Part shown: positions 47,533 to 59,780 of the stretch, in pieces
Layout: the number at the start of each line of letters is the position of its first letter
Position numbering within the stretch: the first letter of the stretch is position 1
Assembly (NCBI GenBank): GCA_014549065.1
Contig: JACDOX010000030.1
Span: forward strand, 3,169,005 to 3,233,004
Length of the DNA stretch: 64,000 bases
DNA from: Cardinalis cardinalis
Taxonomy: Eukaryota > Chordata > Aves > Passeriformes > Cardinalidae
Direction: 5' to 3'
Program-made: the position numbers and the translations under genes
Notes under the pieces: model-generated
The model's input: the letters and a program-made list of their open reading frames with translations, nothing else
Told to the model about the DNA's origin: nothing
Databases searched by the model: none

Positions 47533-50500
47533 AATGCAGAGGAGAAAGTAGTTTTGTGTGTAGAGACAAAAGATACAGCTGTGCTAAATGCTCTACAAAT
47601 ACATAATAAGAGGAATCCTCATCACNACACTGCTCAGTCTATCTAAACAAGGAGGAACCTCCTGTAAATTTATTTTTAATAGGAATTTAAGGTAAGTTCT
47701 GCCCCAGCTGAGCAATATTTAGACATGTGTCTTTTCTTCTCAAATCAAAACTGTGTATTAGTTAATGGGGACTCCTTTTAATTAATTTCTCAAAATGTGT
47801 ATATTGCATTATTTCACAGAATTATTTAGCTTAGAAGCACAAGCTTCCCTAAGCCTCGTGGTTTGTGCAGTATCCTCCTTATCTATAAATAAACAATACA
47901 TGACCTTTGTACTCTAGAAGCCTAGTAAAGACCCTGGCAGGACATCACAGAACCTCTTAATATAACTTTCAGCTATTTGTGGGAGTCTGCCTCCGTGTCA
48001 CTGAGAAGCAGAGTTGGAGGTGACAGTTTAGATTTTGCCTCCTCCTTCCGGAAGCCATTTCAGTCATGCAGGCAGTTGTGGATCTTACTGTGCATTTATA
48101 GCTTAAGGAGTCATTTCCACTTGGAAATAGTCCTGGGCACAGTGAAGATGGACACAGAGTGCAGGCAAAGGTACAGCTCTGTTACTGCTTTAAGGTACTG
48201 AGATTAAATCTATGTTTACCAGGTTTCTGTTTCAGTGAAAATTGCAATAATAAATGCGATTATGTACAGTTCAGTAAAGATGCAATTTAGAATGTTAAAA
48301 TATTTATGTTAGCTCTCAAATGCCACCCTAAGTAGGTGTTATATTAAAATTGCATATTAAAACAAAATACAGATTTCTCTTCCCTACTTAATGTCAGTTA
48401 CTTTATTTCAATTACTGAAAATATTTTGCAGTTGTTTTTACTTTCCTGTTTTTCTTTGCTTACATAAATCAACTTACAAGTTTAATGAATTTATGCTTAG
48501 ATCCTTCAATATTTAAACTTCTATCTGCCTTGATAATTAAAATTGAGAGCAAAATAAAATTTAAAAGTGTAGAATGCAGGCATAGTGTTTCCACATGGCC
48601 AGAATGTTTTCAGGTGTTCATAAATGTTGCACTGTTCCGGTGTGTCATATTAATATTTGAAGCAAATATGTGTTCAACTACANGAAGGCTTTCTTAGGTC
48701 TTTTTTGGGGGTGTCAGACCTCCAGTAAGCTGTTTAACATGAGGGCTTCTCCAGTGACANTTGCTGAAACACTGTTTGTTGGAGTGCATGTGGCAAAGCA
48801 GCCACTTGATTCCAGGTGTCTGAAAAATGCAACAATATTTCAGGTGAAAGCAGTGTAGCAAAGGTGCTGATCTTTTTGTAAAATGAAATTCTNTGTATTT
48901 TAGACAGAAGTTGTAATTTTTAAGGTTACACCTGCATTAGTGGTATGTATTAGTTTGTATATTGTTTAGTTTACATATTCCACNTACATCCTTGTAGCCA
49001 GGTGCAGAGCTGTTTGTGTCTAGTAAGTGTCTACTCTGAGGATATTTTTATCAGCAATTACACAAAGGAAACTGAAATTAAAGACTTCCCCATAGACTTT
49101 GTGGATCATCCACTGTTTTGTTGTTGAAATAATGAACGTTCACTGCAAAACTACAAATGGAAAATGAGCTGCCATTAAAAGGGAAATTCAGATGTGTTTC
49201 ATGGATCCTTTGTTTTTCTTGCTTCCTTGTGATTGCACAAACACTGTATTTTAGGGAGAGTGAGAGAAAATCCTAAGGGCAGCTGTTGGAACCAGCACAG
49301 AGATTTGGTTTTGTCACTGGTCTCCATGCANATGGACTTCTCTTTCCATCCTTCCCTGCTGCTGGACATAAAAATGGATTTTAGAGTGCCAGAGCATGTG
49401 GCCTCAGTTATGTGGGTATATGTTGTGAGAATTAGTAGTGCCAGTGGAACTCAGGGTTGATAAATGCTACTATTATTGTACAATTAGGTATTAAATGTTA
49501 CCTGTATTACCCTCTCAGGACAACACACTGCACTTCAGGGAAGAAACACATAACATGACTTGAAGAAAATGAGAACATGTTTAAACAGAATGTCTCCAGG
49601 ANAGTCAAGGGAGAGATTAAACTGGAATTCAGATGAAGTCTTTTGTAAGCACATACACTAGTGAGGAATTACCAAAATGGGAGAGCCAAAGGGGGGTGCT
49701 TAGCTTACCCTGTTTTTCCCTGAGTAAAATCTGGGAAGTAAAATTTCAAATGTAGTGTGAATATTGAGCCCTATTTTGGTTTGCTTTTAGTTTATTGAAA
49801 AATCNTAAATNAAAAAAAAAATTAAATTATTCCAAGGCTTCTTTTTTTCATCCTGCTGTTGTTGGACAAGGGCTCTTTCAGCAATGTCAAACTAGTTGAC
49901 TTGCTATAGGAAAAAGTGCTGTGAAATAGTGATAAATAAACAAAACCAGAAAGGTTTTTTATGTGTTTGTTCCCCACTAAATTTTTATGGTGCTGATACT
50001 CTCAGTGATTGTTTGTAGTTGTATGAGAACTGTGTCTGTTTGCATGAATATGAGAAGACATGCTTGGTTTAGTTCTGCATATGGAGAAAAGGAACCGCAT
50101 AAAATTTTTCATTTCTCTTGTTAATTCTTGATTGAAATCCATTGAGCATTGTTATTCTTTTGCTGGTAATGCACAGACAAAAGAGCAGACTGTCACCAAA
50201 GACAATTCTTTAATTCATATTTCAGAGGATAAAAACTAAGAACATGTTATTTATGTTATGGATATGTGTGTGCATAGTTAAATGTATATCAGCTATAATG
50301 GGCCAAGGAAAGTGGAGAGGAATCCTTAGTGCTCAGATGGAATGGGAAAGAGAGAACCAGAACAGAGCTGGCTTTGAGATTTGAGGCAAAGGAAGGCATT
50401 TCATGTGCAAAGGTTCAGGCTCCTATTGGATTCCCAGTAGTGGAGGCATAAAACTTTAATTTCCTTATAGAAGCAGAGCAGTTTGAAGTGATAGGTTTGA

Positions 50501-52511
50501 CAGTGGAAGCTGAATATTGGTTTTCTTTTTAATTTATTATTTATAATTTAAGAAGTTGTTATAATTTATTATATTTTATTTTACTTTCTCTTTAAAACTA
50601 CTAGTTATTATTTAAAATAATAGAGTAAGGTTTAGAATACGGATTTACACAAATCATTGTTGAAGAAAAATCTGTGAAGCAAAGAAAATAGATTTAGATC
50701 AGTCCAATTTGACATTATGTGTGTAAGAAGACTAATTTGTACTGATGACAATAAAAATAATTTTGGTGTGGGAAATGTTATGACCCACCTCTGAAGGCCA
50801 AGTAACTGAGGTTCTTGTTAATAGATCCCTTGGGGTGGCTTAGGGTGAAATGTGTTTTTAGAGATAGACAGCACTTGGTTGCAATGGCAAGGGGGTTTGA
50901 AGCTGCTTTGGTTAGTATCCACAGAAAAACAGCAATATAAAAGTATAAAGATGTCACTTAAGAAAACATACAAGGAAAAGAAAGAAAGAAGAAGAAAGGA
51001 TAAGAGTAGGTAGAGGAGAGGAAAGGAATCACCACCCATGGATCCAGTGACAAGAGTTGATTGTTGCAATTTCAGTGTCTGTTGGTTGAGGTGATGGTTT
51101 CAGTCTTGCTCCATGAAACACGAAGTGCAATGGCTTCAGTGTTGAGGTGGGGGTGCCCAGGTGCCTCCCTGGGGACATGGGAAGTGTCACAATGGCTGAT
51201 ACAGCACTGTGGGTCACAAGCAGCTCTCTGGTGGAAGGCCCTGAAATAAGTCTTGGGGGCATTTAAGGGATCTTTGGTTTCTGGCACCCTCTTTAAGACC
51301 CTGCCTCTCAGCTCAGTGCAGTTGAGCAGATGTTCANTGAACTCTATTGTTGAAATGATTTTGTGTGAAAGAGGTGAGAGAGAGAAGAGCAAAAGNGGCA
51401 AAAGTNTTCTGTATCATAGAGGTAACCTCTGACCGACTTAGCAAGAAAACAGAACTTTTGCACGTGTGTGTACACAAGTGAAAAATGCACATATACAGGC
51501 CTGCAGCTGTAATGAAGAGGAACATGCAAGGAAATGTCTTATCTTTCCCACACACCTAACAAGCTCCTCAATTTGATATTTATACTCCTGGTTTATCTCC
51601 CCATCAGAAGGGATGAAAACTCTTAAGGCCTCCCTGTGATTGTCTTCCTCAGGATCAGGTGGAGTCCCTTGTGTAAGGGAGGACATTGCCATGATCAAAA
51701 ACACTATTCCACCTCACAGGATCTGCTTCTTATCAACCTCTTCTCTTATCTGGCTCAAAATCAGCTTGTTGCTAAACAAAGGTGGTGGGTGCTCCCCTCC
51801 TGTGCCCCTGGGCAGGGCTTCTGCAGACCAGAGGCTTCCCCAGCACACACCCAAAGCTCTCCTCTGCTCTGGCTGGGGGNCTCAGCAGAGCACCTGCTGC
51901 TTTGGCAAATAACCCATCATTTGAGTTATTAACTCTTAATATTTCAGTCCCTCACATGAAAGAATGTCTGTGAAGCAGTTCCTAGGAAATGTCATTAGCA
52001 AGATTAAATACTGCTCCTCCCTTAAAAATGAAATCACAGTGAAGCACCCTGTGGAGAGTTTTGCTNTTCATAACCAGACCATGAGTATTGCCACGACTGC
52101 CACAGCCCAGGCAGGGGTTCTCCTCATGTCCCTGTGCATGGGGAAAGCTTAGGCACTCAGACATTGTGGGGATGATTCTTCCATTCATCTGTGCATTCNC
52201 TGTGCAGTGCTTTGAGGAGTAACATGGGTTGTGCCTGATCGGTGTCTGTGGTCACAGGTGCTCCCTGAAAGCTGCATCATGAATCATACCTGAGAACCTT
52301 TCCACCTGGTTTNCTCCCTTTGACTTGTAGGATAGAATCAGGTGAATTCTGAATTATTTTAATATATTTTAAGCTGCGTCAGANCATATTTTTTTCTGGT
52401 GTTTTGGTGAGTACTTGCCCTAGCTTGCCCTAAGACTATTTTATTAATACCACTTTATGTCATTAGAAATTCAGGAATCTAAGGAAAGTTATATTTTGTT
52501 GCCATAGTGTT
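47533..52511. other. Presumed intronic DNA, no gene
   Basis: No gene was recognised. AT-rich stretches lie at 48220-48500 and 50520-50640, a polypurine tract at 50962-51030, and a GC-richer patch at 51770-51900. Open frames at 51072-51401 (-) and 51636-51932 (+) contain N and lack recognisable domains. Confidence 0.5.
50962..51030. repeat. Polypurine tract
   Basis: The + strand is almost all A and G, with (GAAA)n and GAAGAAGAAAGG-like segments. It is a possible triplex-forming low-complexity sequence. Confidence 0.7.
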
Positions 52512-52830
52512 ACACAATCACAGAATCCTTTAGGTTGGAAAAGACCTCTCATATTAAGGGCAACCATTAACCAAACACTGCCAAGGGAAGNGCTAAAACA
52601 TGTGCCCATCTGCACACCTTTTAAATCCCTCCAGGAATTGTGACTCCACCACTACCCCAAGCAGCATGTTCCAATGTTTGACAGTCCTTTCCAGGAAGAA
52701 ATGTTTCCTGTTATCCATCCTAAACCTCCCCTGGTACAACTTGATGCTGTTTCTTCTTGTNCTGTCCCTTGTTACTTGAGAGAGGAGTCCAGCCCGTATC
52801 TGTCTACTAGCAAGCGCCATAAAAACTTCT
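52512..52830 (-). mobile_element. CR1 LINE 3' fragment with ORF2 C-terminal coding remnant
   Basis: Reverse-complement CR1 3' end. It begins ACAATCACAGAATCC, continues GGTTGGAAAAGACCTCTCAT and CCATTAACCAAACACTGCC, and runs through a CTTGTTACTTGAGAGAGGAG segment. The minus-strand frame (52593 upward) encodes a tail similar to the CR1 ORF2 C-terminus: [19 protein letters not shown] followed by [12 protein letters not shown], where CR1 proteins typically have an RK-FF---VV-HWN--P--VV--PSLE-FK pattern. The 5' boundary of the element (its high-coordinate side) is blurred by divergence and is set approximately. The endonuclease and catalytic reverse transcriptase core are absent, so it is inactive. 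The frame runs on to 53066 without clear similarity. Confidence 0.88.
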
Positions 52831-53294
52831 TTAATCCTTAAAGAATGATGAGCTTCACCCTGGGCAAGGTGAAAGAACATGTGAATAATGCAGCAGCTGC
52901 TGCAGGCTGACAATAAGTTAAAAAGCTGATTCTTGCTTACCAAAATGGAGGCCCATCTCTTCTTGGAATCAGTACATTGTGCAATTTTAGAAGCAGTAAA
53001 GCACAATTCAGATTCCATTATGGGTGTGCTTTCCTTCTGAATTAAAAGNTATTTTGCCAGTGACAATTTTCAGGTTAGATACTTGTGATGCAAGACTTGG
53101 TAACAGAAAAGGCCATGATTATAATGTGTCCTGCTTAGTAAGAGTGGTCACAATTTCTTGAAGGTAAAANTACCTTCTCAGCAACTTTCTAGCAGAGGAA
53201 GATGGTGTGTTCTTACTTTCGTTACCAGGATGCTTGCAGTAATTCCAGATATAGCAAACATTATTGCATCCAAAATGGGATTTTATAGCTAAAT
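52831..53294. other. Non-coding stretch right of CR1
   Basis: AT-rich sequence that may include eroded CR1 near its left edge. No gene was recognised. Confidence 0.4.
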
Positions 53295-53414
53295 GAAGTA
53301 ATCTCAAATGCTCTGAAAAACTCTGGTACAACCTTTGAACAGTCCTGAGGGGCAGAAGTAATCTCAAATGCTCTGAAAAACTCTGGTACAACCTTTGAAC
53401 AGTGCTGAGGGGCA
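53295..53414. repeat. Two-copy 60-bp tandem duplication
   Basis: Copies at 53295-53354 and 53355-53414 each begin GAAGTAATCTC and end GAGGGGCA. By eye they differ at one base (AGTCCTG versus AGTGCTG). Period 60 keeps the reading frame, so a minus-strand frame (53119-53490) repeats a 20-residue peptide containing TVQRLYQSF twice; no other evidence supports that frame as coding. Confidence 0.95.
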
Positions 53415-56400
53415 ATTTGGGATTGTTCCCAGATGACAAAGCATAGTGTAACAGGTAGNTGATTTTCTCCCACCAGTTAGTCTCTTGCATTCAGAAGGAT
53501 TTTTTTGCATCACATAATTTGTTGGAACTTCAGGCAGCTGAGGATACAGTCAGTGTTGAAAGCCCCAAGGAGTAAGTTCCACAACTGTTGCAGGGCCCAC
53601 CAGAATATTGGTGTGCCCTGCACTGCACTGCACTGCCGTGCAGTGACTGAGGTCCATTATCCCAATATCCGCTCATATGGACTCTTTGGATTTCAGAAAA
53701 AATAGTGATCAGAATATTAATGTGTAAATCAAGGCCATGAAGCTAAATGAGATGGGTACTTTTGGTTGCTACATTGCATTCTGACAAGGTCCAGCTACAA
53801 CAAGCTGAAGATTTTTGCTTTTAATAACACACTGCAGTCAGTATGAAGGTGCATGAGCCATGCTGTTCATAAATACAAGTGNGGCATTCTTTCATAAGTT
53901 TTTTTAATGGTCACAGTGAAAATCTTGAGAATCATAAATAGAAAATTTTCTAGATTTTTAGGCAGTGATCATATTTTGAACAGCATGCTGCTAAAAACAG
54001 ACTCCAGACTTAGTCTTGGACATCAGCTAAACAGTAAGTGTTACCAGGCAGAAGATTTTATAGATGAGACCTTATTTTAAAATTGCCTTCACTTAGGTCC
54101 ATCATGTGTGGAATCATTTGGTACTGGCTTCTGATGAGCAGGATGTTGTCTTTAACAGCTCACTGAGATTTTCAAATACATCAGTGCTGAGTTTGACAAG
54201 TGCTTGTGTTCCTTAAGGCATGGAGAATAAAAGCAATTCTGAAGAAAATTCTGTTCTTTATTTCAGTTTCCCTGATGACATGCAAATCAGAATCTTTTAA
54301 CCATTGGCTGTTCCAGATATGATGTCAAAGCCAACAAGGGAGACTTGATGTAGTATGACTCAAAACCAGAAGTATTTTGGTAAGTCACATAACATGCATT
54401 TAGTTGAGAANGTGATCANTCCTGATAACAGATATTTTTTCTGCTCTTTGTACCTAAAGTGTACTTTCAAAAAATGTTGCTAAAAAGCACAAAAAGCACA
54501 GTAGACTGTTCACATTTTGGGAAGTGTTTCTCTCTTCAGAGGCCTAGAAGACCAAACCTCCATACAAGAANATCCTGCCACAGCCTAAACCTGTGGAAAA
54601 CTCCACAATGCTTCAGCATGGCATACTGGTTTTGGTTAAGTATATATATATATGTATATATATGTATATATAACACAGTGCTCTTCCTATTTGTGCAACT
54701 GCCACCTTCTTTCAGAGTTATTAATTCTGAAATTAATAACCTGTTTCAGTTAGAACATCTTTCTCAGTAAGCCTGCATTACCTCAGCACATCAAGAGGAA
54801 TATTCTCAAGTTCAAACAACACTGAAGAATATCATCTGCTTGAGGAGTTTTGCGTTGCTTTCCAAAATACATATTGATTGCAGCAGAATTTAAATAGGTC
54901 CCAAAACAAAATAAAACTCTTGTGTATTCACTATGTAAATATGATTTACAGGGTTTTAATCTCTTTCTTGAACCCTTGAAAGCTTGGTTTCTAAGGTGGT
55001 AATGATATGGCTGTAATACTATAAGTTCTTAAATGTACTGGTGCTATCATTCTGCATGCATGGGTCTTTTATACNTAGAGGACTCTTTAGTGCTGCTAAT
55101 ACAGCTAACAATACTGCTTGACTTTATTAAAGCTACTAACATGTTTACTTGGGGTTGAGAAGTCACAGCTTTTCCCTTCCCACCGGCAGCAGTCAGCTCT
55201 GATGTGTGTTTTTGCTTTCTTACATTAACACACGTGTGTTACAGAGTATCTGTGCAGGTGATTAAAAAAAAAAAAAGCTGCATAGCCTTTGGTGTCAATG
55301 GAAAGTAAATACAAGTGTGTCCCCTACTCAGATGAGGCTCCATATAAATGTGTAGATGCATCTAAAGACAATTTCTGAAGAGAAAATTATCTCATATTGT
55401 TGTGGGCTCCTGGCCCATTTTTATTAATGTCTCAGATTTGAGAAACAAGTGTAACACAAGCTGTATCCTTACTGTGATACCTGGGTGTGAGACAGAGCAC
55501 ACCCTTTTTGAAGGAGTAACTCATATAAATTCTTATTTTTCCACTCACTGACCTCTTGTATTTACCTCCCATCCCCATTTTTCTCCCCAGAGTTTATCAT
55601 GTTCTATTCAAGAACTGCTGTTCTGCATCCCAGTTTGGCCCAAGCAATAAGTACATACTAATTATATTCCCTTAATCATTCTATCTTGCTGCTGACATCT
55701 ACATAAGGAACAGATGATGTCCAGTATTGCACCACTGTCAAGGCATGGAAGAGTCTTCCTTCACTTTCTGGCCTTCCTGATGTTGTTCCAATTCTAGTTG
55801 ACATTATATGTCCTCTGGACTGGTATGCACATGCTGTTCCCTGCCTGTACATGTTTGATCTGTTTAATTAGAGCCATGGAAGACATCTTCTGCACCTCAA
55901 AAAATACTTCTTGGCACTATAGCTGGAGGAGCAGGCATCCACCGTAATCTGGGATATGACAAAAACAGCAGAGGCCAGCTGAAGGAGGGATTCCCAAAAT
56001 CTTGATGTATTTCTCATGGTACTTGCGTGAGAAAAGAGCATCTGCAAAATGGCTCCAAGTGCATTTGTCTTCTGCAAGTGCAGAGCCTGGGACAGAATTG
56101 GAAACAGCTGTAACCCCTGCCTCAAAGAGGTACAGTGCAGATCCTTTCCTATAGGAATGCAAAGTTAATTGGACAACTCCTGGTCTAAGGTATTAGTATT
56201 TTATTATCATGATTTTCTTCTGACAACCACACATGAGCATATACATTAGAAGTGCATCCAAAAAGGTCATAGTTACTTAAATAAATAACACTGGTATTTT
56301 GTAAATGAGCAATTAAGTTATGAAAGAAGCTTCTTTTCATATAGCTGCAGGCTTTGATCCTTCTCTNCATTATTTAAGACCTAAGGCTCCAGAGTTAATT

Positions 56401-58479
56401 CCTGGTGTCAGANACAGAGTGTAGCTCTGCTGTGCTAAAGTGTTGTGTGACCCCCTGGACCAGGGGCAGGGCAGGCTGCAGGCTGATAACAGTACAGACT
56501 GTAACAGCAGGCCCTGCTCTTCCCTGGGCTGGAAGCCCTTCCTTGTCTGTGCAGCTTCTGTCTGGTCACTCCTGTCCTTTCCTGCACAATCCCTTTGGCA
56601 CTGGTTTCCTCTGATTCTTGCCACGAAAGTCTGTGCTCACAGCAAAATATGTGCCCTCTGCAGTGTCTGGTTTCTGTCTTGATTGGCTTTTCCAAGGTTC
56701 TTAATGCATTTGCTGCCTCCCCTCCACCTCCTCATCTGTATCTTCAGGTCTGAAAACTGCCTGCAGAAAACACTTGACTGGATATAGGTGCCATCATGTG
56801 CCACCACAGAGAGGGGAGTGGTCAGGATGTGCTCTGAGACTCTAAAAGCCAAGTGGAAATCTGCAAGTGGGAATGTCCCTTTGTATTAGTTTATCAGAAA
56901 GGGATTCCAGGAGTTAAAAAAGAATTCCTGTGAATTTGAATTACATTCATTTTTTTAAAAACCATGAGTTAGTATTTACTGTAAAGTTCTTTTTTGACTA
57001 CAGACTGNACAAGGAAGGAAACAAAATATTTGAGTTCTCTCTGTAAGGCACTTACTTTCTCTGTGCCTTTTTCTTTCNTCTGTTTAATTCCCAATACCTC
57101 AGAGGCACAGTTTCCTCCTTTAGCAGGGACTGTGACCTTAAAAATAGCTTGCTCCAAAGTAAACAAAGAAAAAACCTACTTCAATTGTTTCAAATATGTG
57201 GTAAGTAACCAAAACCATGTCCATGCTAAAGCTGAAATTCAGAGTCTTTTAGAGCTGCTTTTAGAGCTTTTTAGGCCTTTTGTTTCCCTGAGCCTTCGTG
57301 TTCAGGCTGCAGGCTGGCCTCTGTCTCCAAAGACATTGGTAAATCTTGCAGTGCCATTTGTAAATAATTTGTCCCTGCCTTTACCACTCTTGCAAAATGT
57401 TTAGAGGGGACACTTTCTGTTTGGATGAGGGCCAAGTGTGGCACCCAGCACCTATGGAAGTGGTGATCCCGGGCTGCTTCCGTGGCATTCTGGTGGGTGG
57501 GACATCACAGCTGGAAGACTTGGTGGTTTATCGAACAGAGAGCTTGTTTTGTCACTTTTGCTTCTAGCTGTNGGCTTCCATTCTCTGGTCCAGCTGCAGG
57601 AGGAGGAAAGCAGGCCCCTTCTGCACTGGGGCACATCCATAGGGCTCTCCTGCTGCCTCTGCTGCTCTCACATCTGCCCACAGCTGGACCAGAGCTTGCA
57701 GTTCCAGCAGAAGTGTTTTCCAGGAACAGCACTTGCCATCAGACAGATTTAGTGGGGCAGAGAACCAAGTCCTGACCTGTTGAGTAACAAGGCTGGTGTC
57801 CCTGTGTTAAAGCAGCTGTGAACAGCTGTGCTCTACATTTCACTGAGGAGCCCTTGGTGTTGTGTAACCAGTAAGGACAGAAGGACAGGAGAAAGGACAT
57901 TCAAGTCTGCAAATTAAATCCCTTATGACAAGCAAGTATTGCAAGGAGTATTTTCAGATCTGGCCAATGCCCTTGCATGGAAAAATTGGTCAGGTGTTAC
58001 AAACACCTCTGCCTGGGTAGAATTGTTTCCTTACCTTGCTTAGGAGGGTTTAAAACTGGTGCAGATGCAAGAGTAACATTCTGTTGGGTCCCTCACAAAC
58101 AGTCTGCTTGTGCAGACTGTCTCAAAACACACTTTTCATCTTGCAGAGGGAATCTTTCTATCTCTAAATATACCAGCTATATCTGTGTGGTGTAGCAAAT
58201 ATGTAGTCATNTGAATATTTTCCTCTGAATATAGCCTAAAAGCCTTCATTTATTTAGAAAAAAATATGTATTACAGTGTTTTGAAGCCTCAGAAGAGGAC
58301 TGAGAANCTTTTGATTAGCATTGACAGCTTGGTTCCTTTGGTGTAGGGGAAAGAGGAACAGTTGAAAAAGGAGCATGGGGAAACCTCAAAAGAACATTTT
58401 TTTGTACTTTTTCATCTAAGATGCAACAGGGTTTGGGAAGGTTTTCTTAATCTGTTGTGTTAGCCTGATTCACAGGGAA
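53415..58479. other. Presumed intronic DNA, no gene
   Basis: No gene was recognised. A TA microsatellite lies at 54641-54672, an A13 run near 55263-55275, and GC-richer patches at 56400-56600 and 57430-57760 that open frames on both strands. 55140-55260 contains CpG-retaining sequence (CACCGGCAG, ACACACGTGTG) that could be regulatory. Confidence 0.5.
54641..54672. repeat. (TA)n microsatellite with TATG interruptions
   Basis: TA units interrupted twice by TATG over about 32 bases. Confidence 0.9.
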
Positions 58480-59780
58480 CTCGTTTTGAAATTAAATATA
58501 CCAAAGCATTTATGATTTACAAGGGGGGGTGTGGGGGAAGCCTTAAAAAATATCTTGTGTTTGATCTATTTGTCACTATGAAAATATTGACAAAAAGTAA
58601 AAGAATGGCCTTCATTTAGCTTATTATTCTTGGCCTATTTTAATGCTTTCTTACTAAGGGCAAACTCCCATTAAGATATGAGATTAACTCTTTCACAGTT
58701 GCAAAGGAATATAATTGTTTGACAATTACATCAAACTTTAATTTATTCTAAAGTAGGGAATTCCTACTCAAAAATACATAATGTGGCTGAAAGAAATGCT
58801 TTTAAAGGTAAAAAACATACATGGAATAAGCTGTGCAGAATTTATGCTGCAAAATATCTTCTGTGTAAAATCAGAAATAGAGTGTTAATGACACAGTTCT
58901 TAAAGGATTTCAGAAAATAAATACTTTATGGGGGGAAAAAAAGAGAGCATGAAGTGTTAACTACAGAGCCAACCCAAGGGTTCCTGGGACCTTGGCTTCA
59001 TCCTCTCTCAGAAGCTCTCCGTTTGCAGAGCGTGCTTTCCCTGGCAGTCAGCGAGCCCTCTGGGAGCCTGTTTTGAAGGACAAGTGCTCCCAAAATGGGC
59101 AAAGCAGTAAAGAAGCTGGACTTGGTGCAGCACAGCAGCTGCTGATCCAGCCAGGCTGTGCCACTATCAATTTCCCTGGGAGCCCAGGGCTGGCTTTGGG
59201 GGCAGGCACTGTCACACGAGTAAGAACTGGGTTGAGGTCTGTGCCAGAACTGCTTCTCAGAATGTACCCAGAGTGGGGCCCAGGGCACTGCCTGAGGTGG
59301 CAGCACAAGAGATCAGGTCTAGGGCCCAGCCTCGTGCCCTGCCACCCATGCTACCTGTGCTCATTAGTTTGGAGGACTCTTAGGTAGCTGGAAACTCATT
59401 AATGCTGGCAGGAGAATGATTACCTAGCTCTGGGTTAGTAATGCAATGCGTCATGTTGCAGAGCAGCCAGACCTGAAGCTTAAGCTCTCTGTTATCACTT
59501 CAGAGAGACAGATGTTACTACTGCCAGCCCAGAATTCCTAAAAGAAAATGCTAATTTAAATGACTTACTCCGTTAAATTCCCGTTGAATTAGCATTAGTA
59601 ATGAAAGTAGTTGCATTGTTATCATTGGAGTATCTGAGGAGGCTGTTGGCCAGAATGTCATATGAACAGGAATGTCTGCTGGGATATTTAATTTCATCTC
59701 CCATGACAATGTGCAATTGTTCTCTTTTGTACATCTTCTGTTAACTCTTAGTGGTCTGGGTGATGTTTTGGTATAGGCAG
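58480..59780. promoter_or_regulatory. Candidate distal enhancer cluster
   Basis: Two AT-rich, repeat-free blocks (58480-58960 and 59390-59750) flank a GC-rich, frame-rich patch (58985-59385). No N bases occur in the whole interval, against one per few hundred bases elsewhere. The right block is dense in TAAT-type homeodomain words (GTTAGTAATGC, GCTAATTTAAATGAC, GAATTAGCATTAGTAATG) and holds CpGs at 59448, 59570 and 59582. The left block has ATAATTGTTTGACAATTAC and similar motifs. Frames in the central patch are open in three or more registers, a GC effect. The enhancer role is inferred from composition. Confidence 0.38.
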
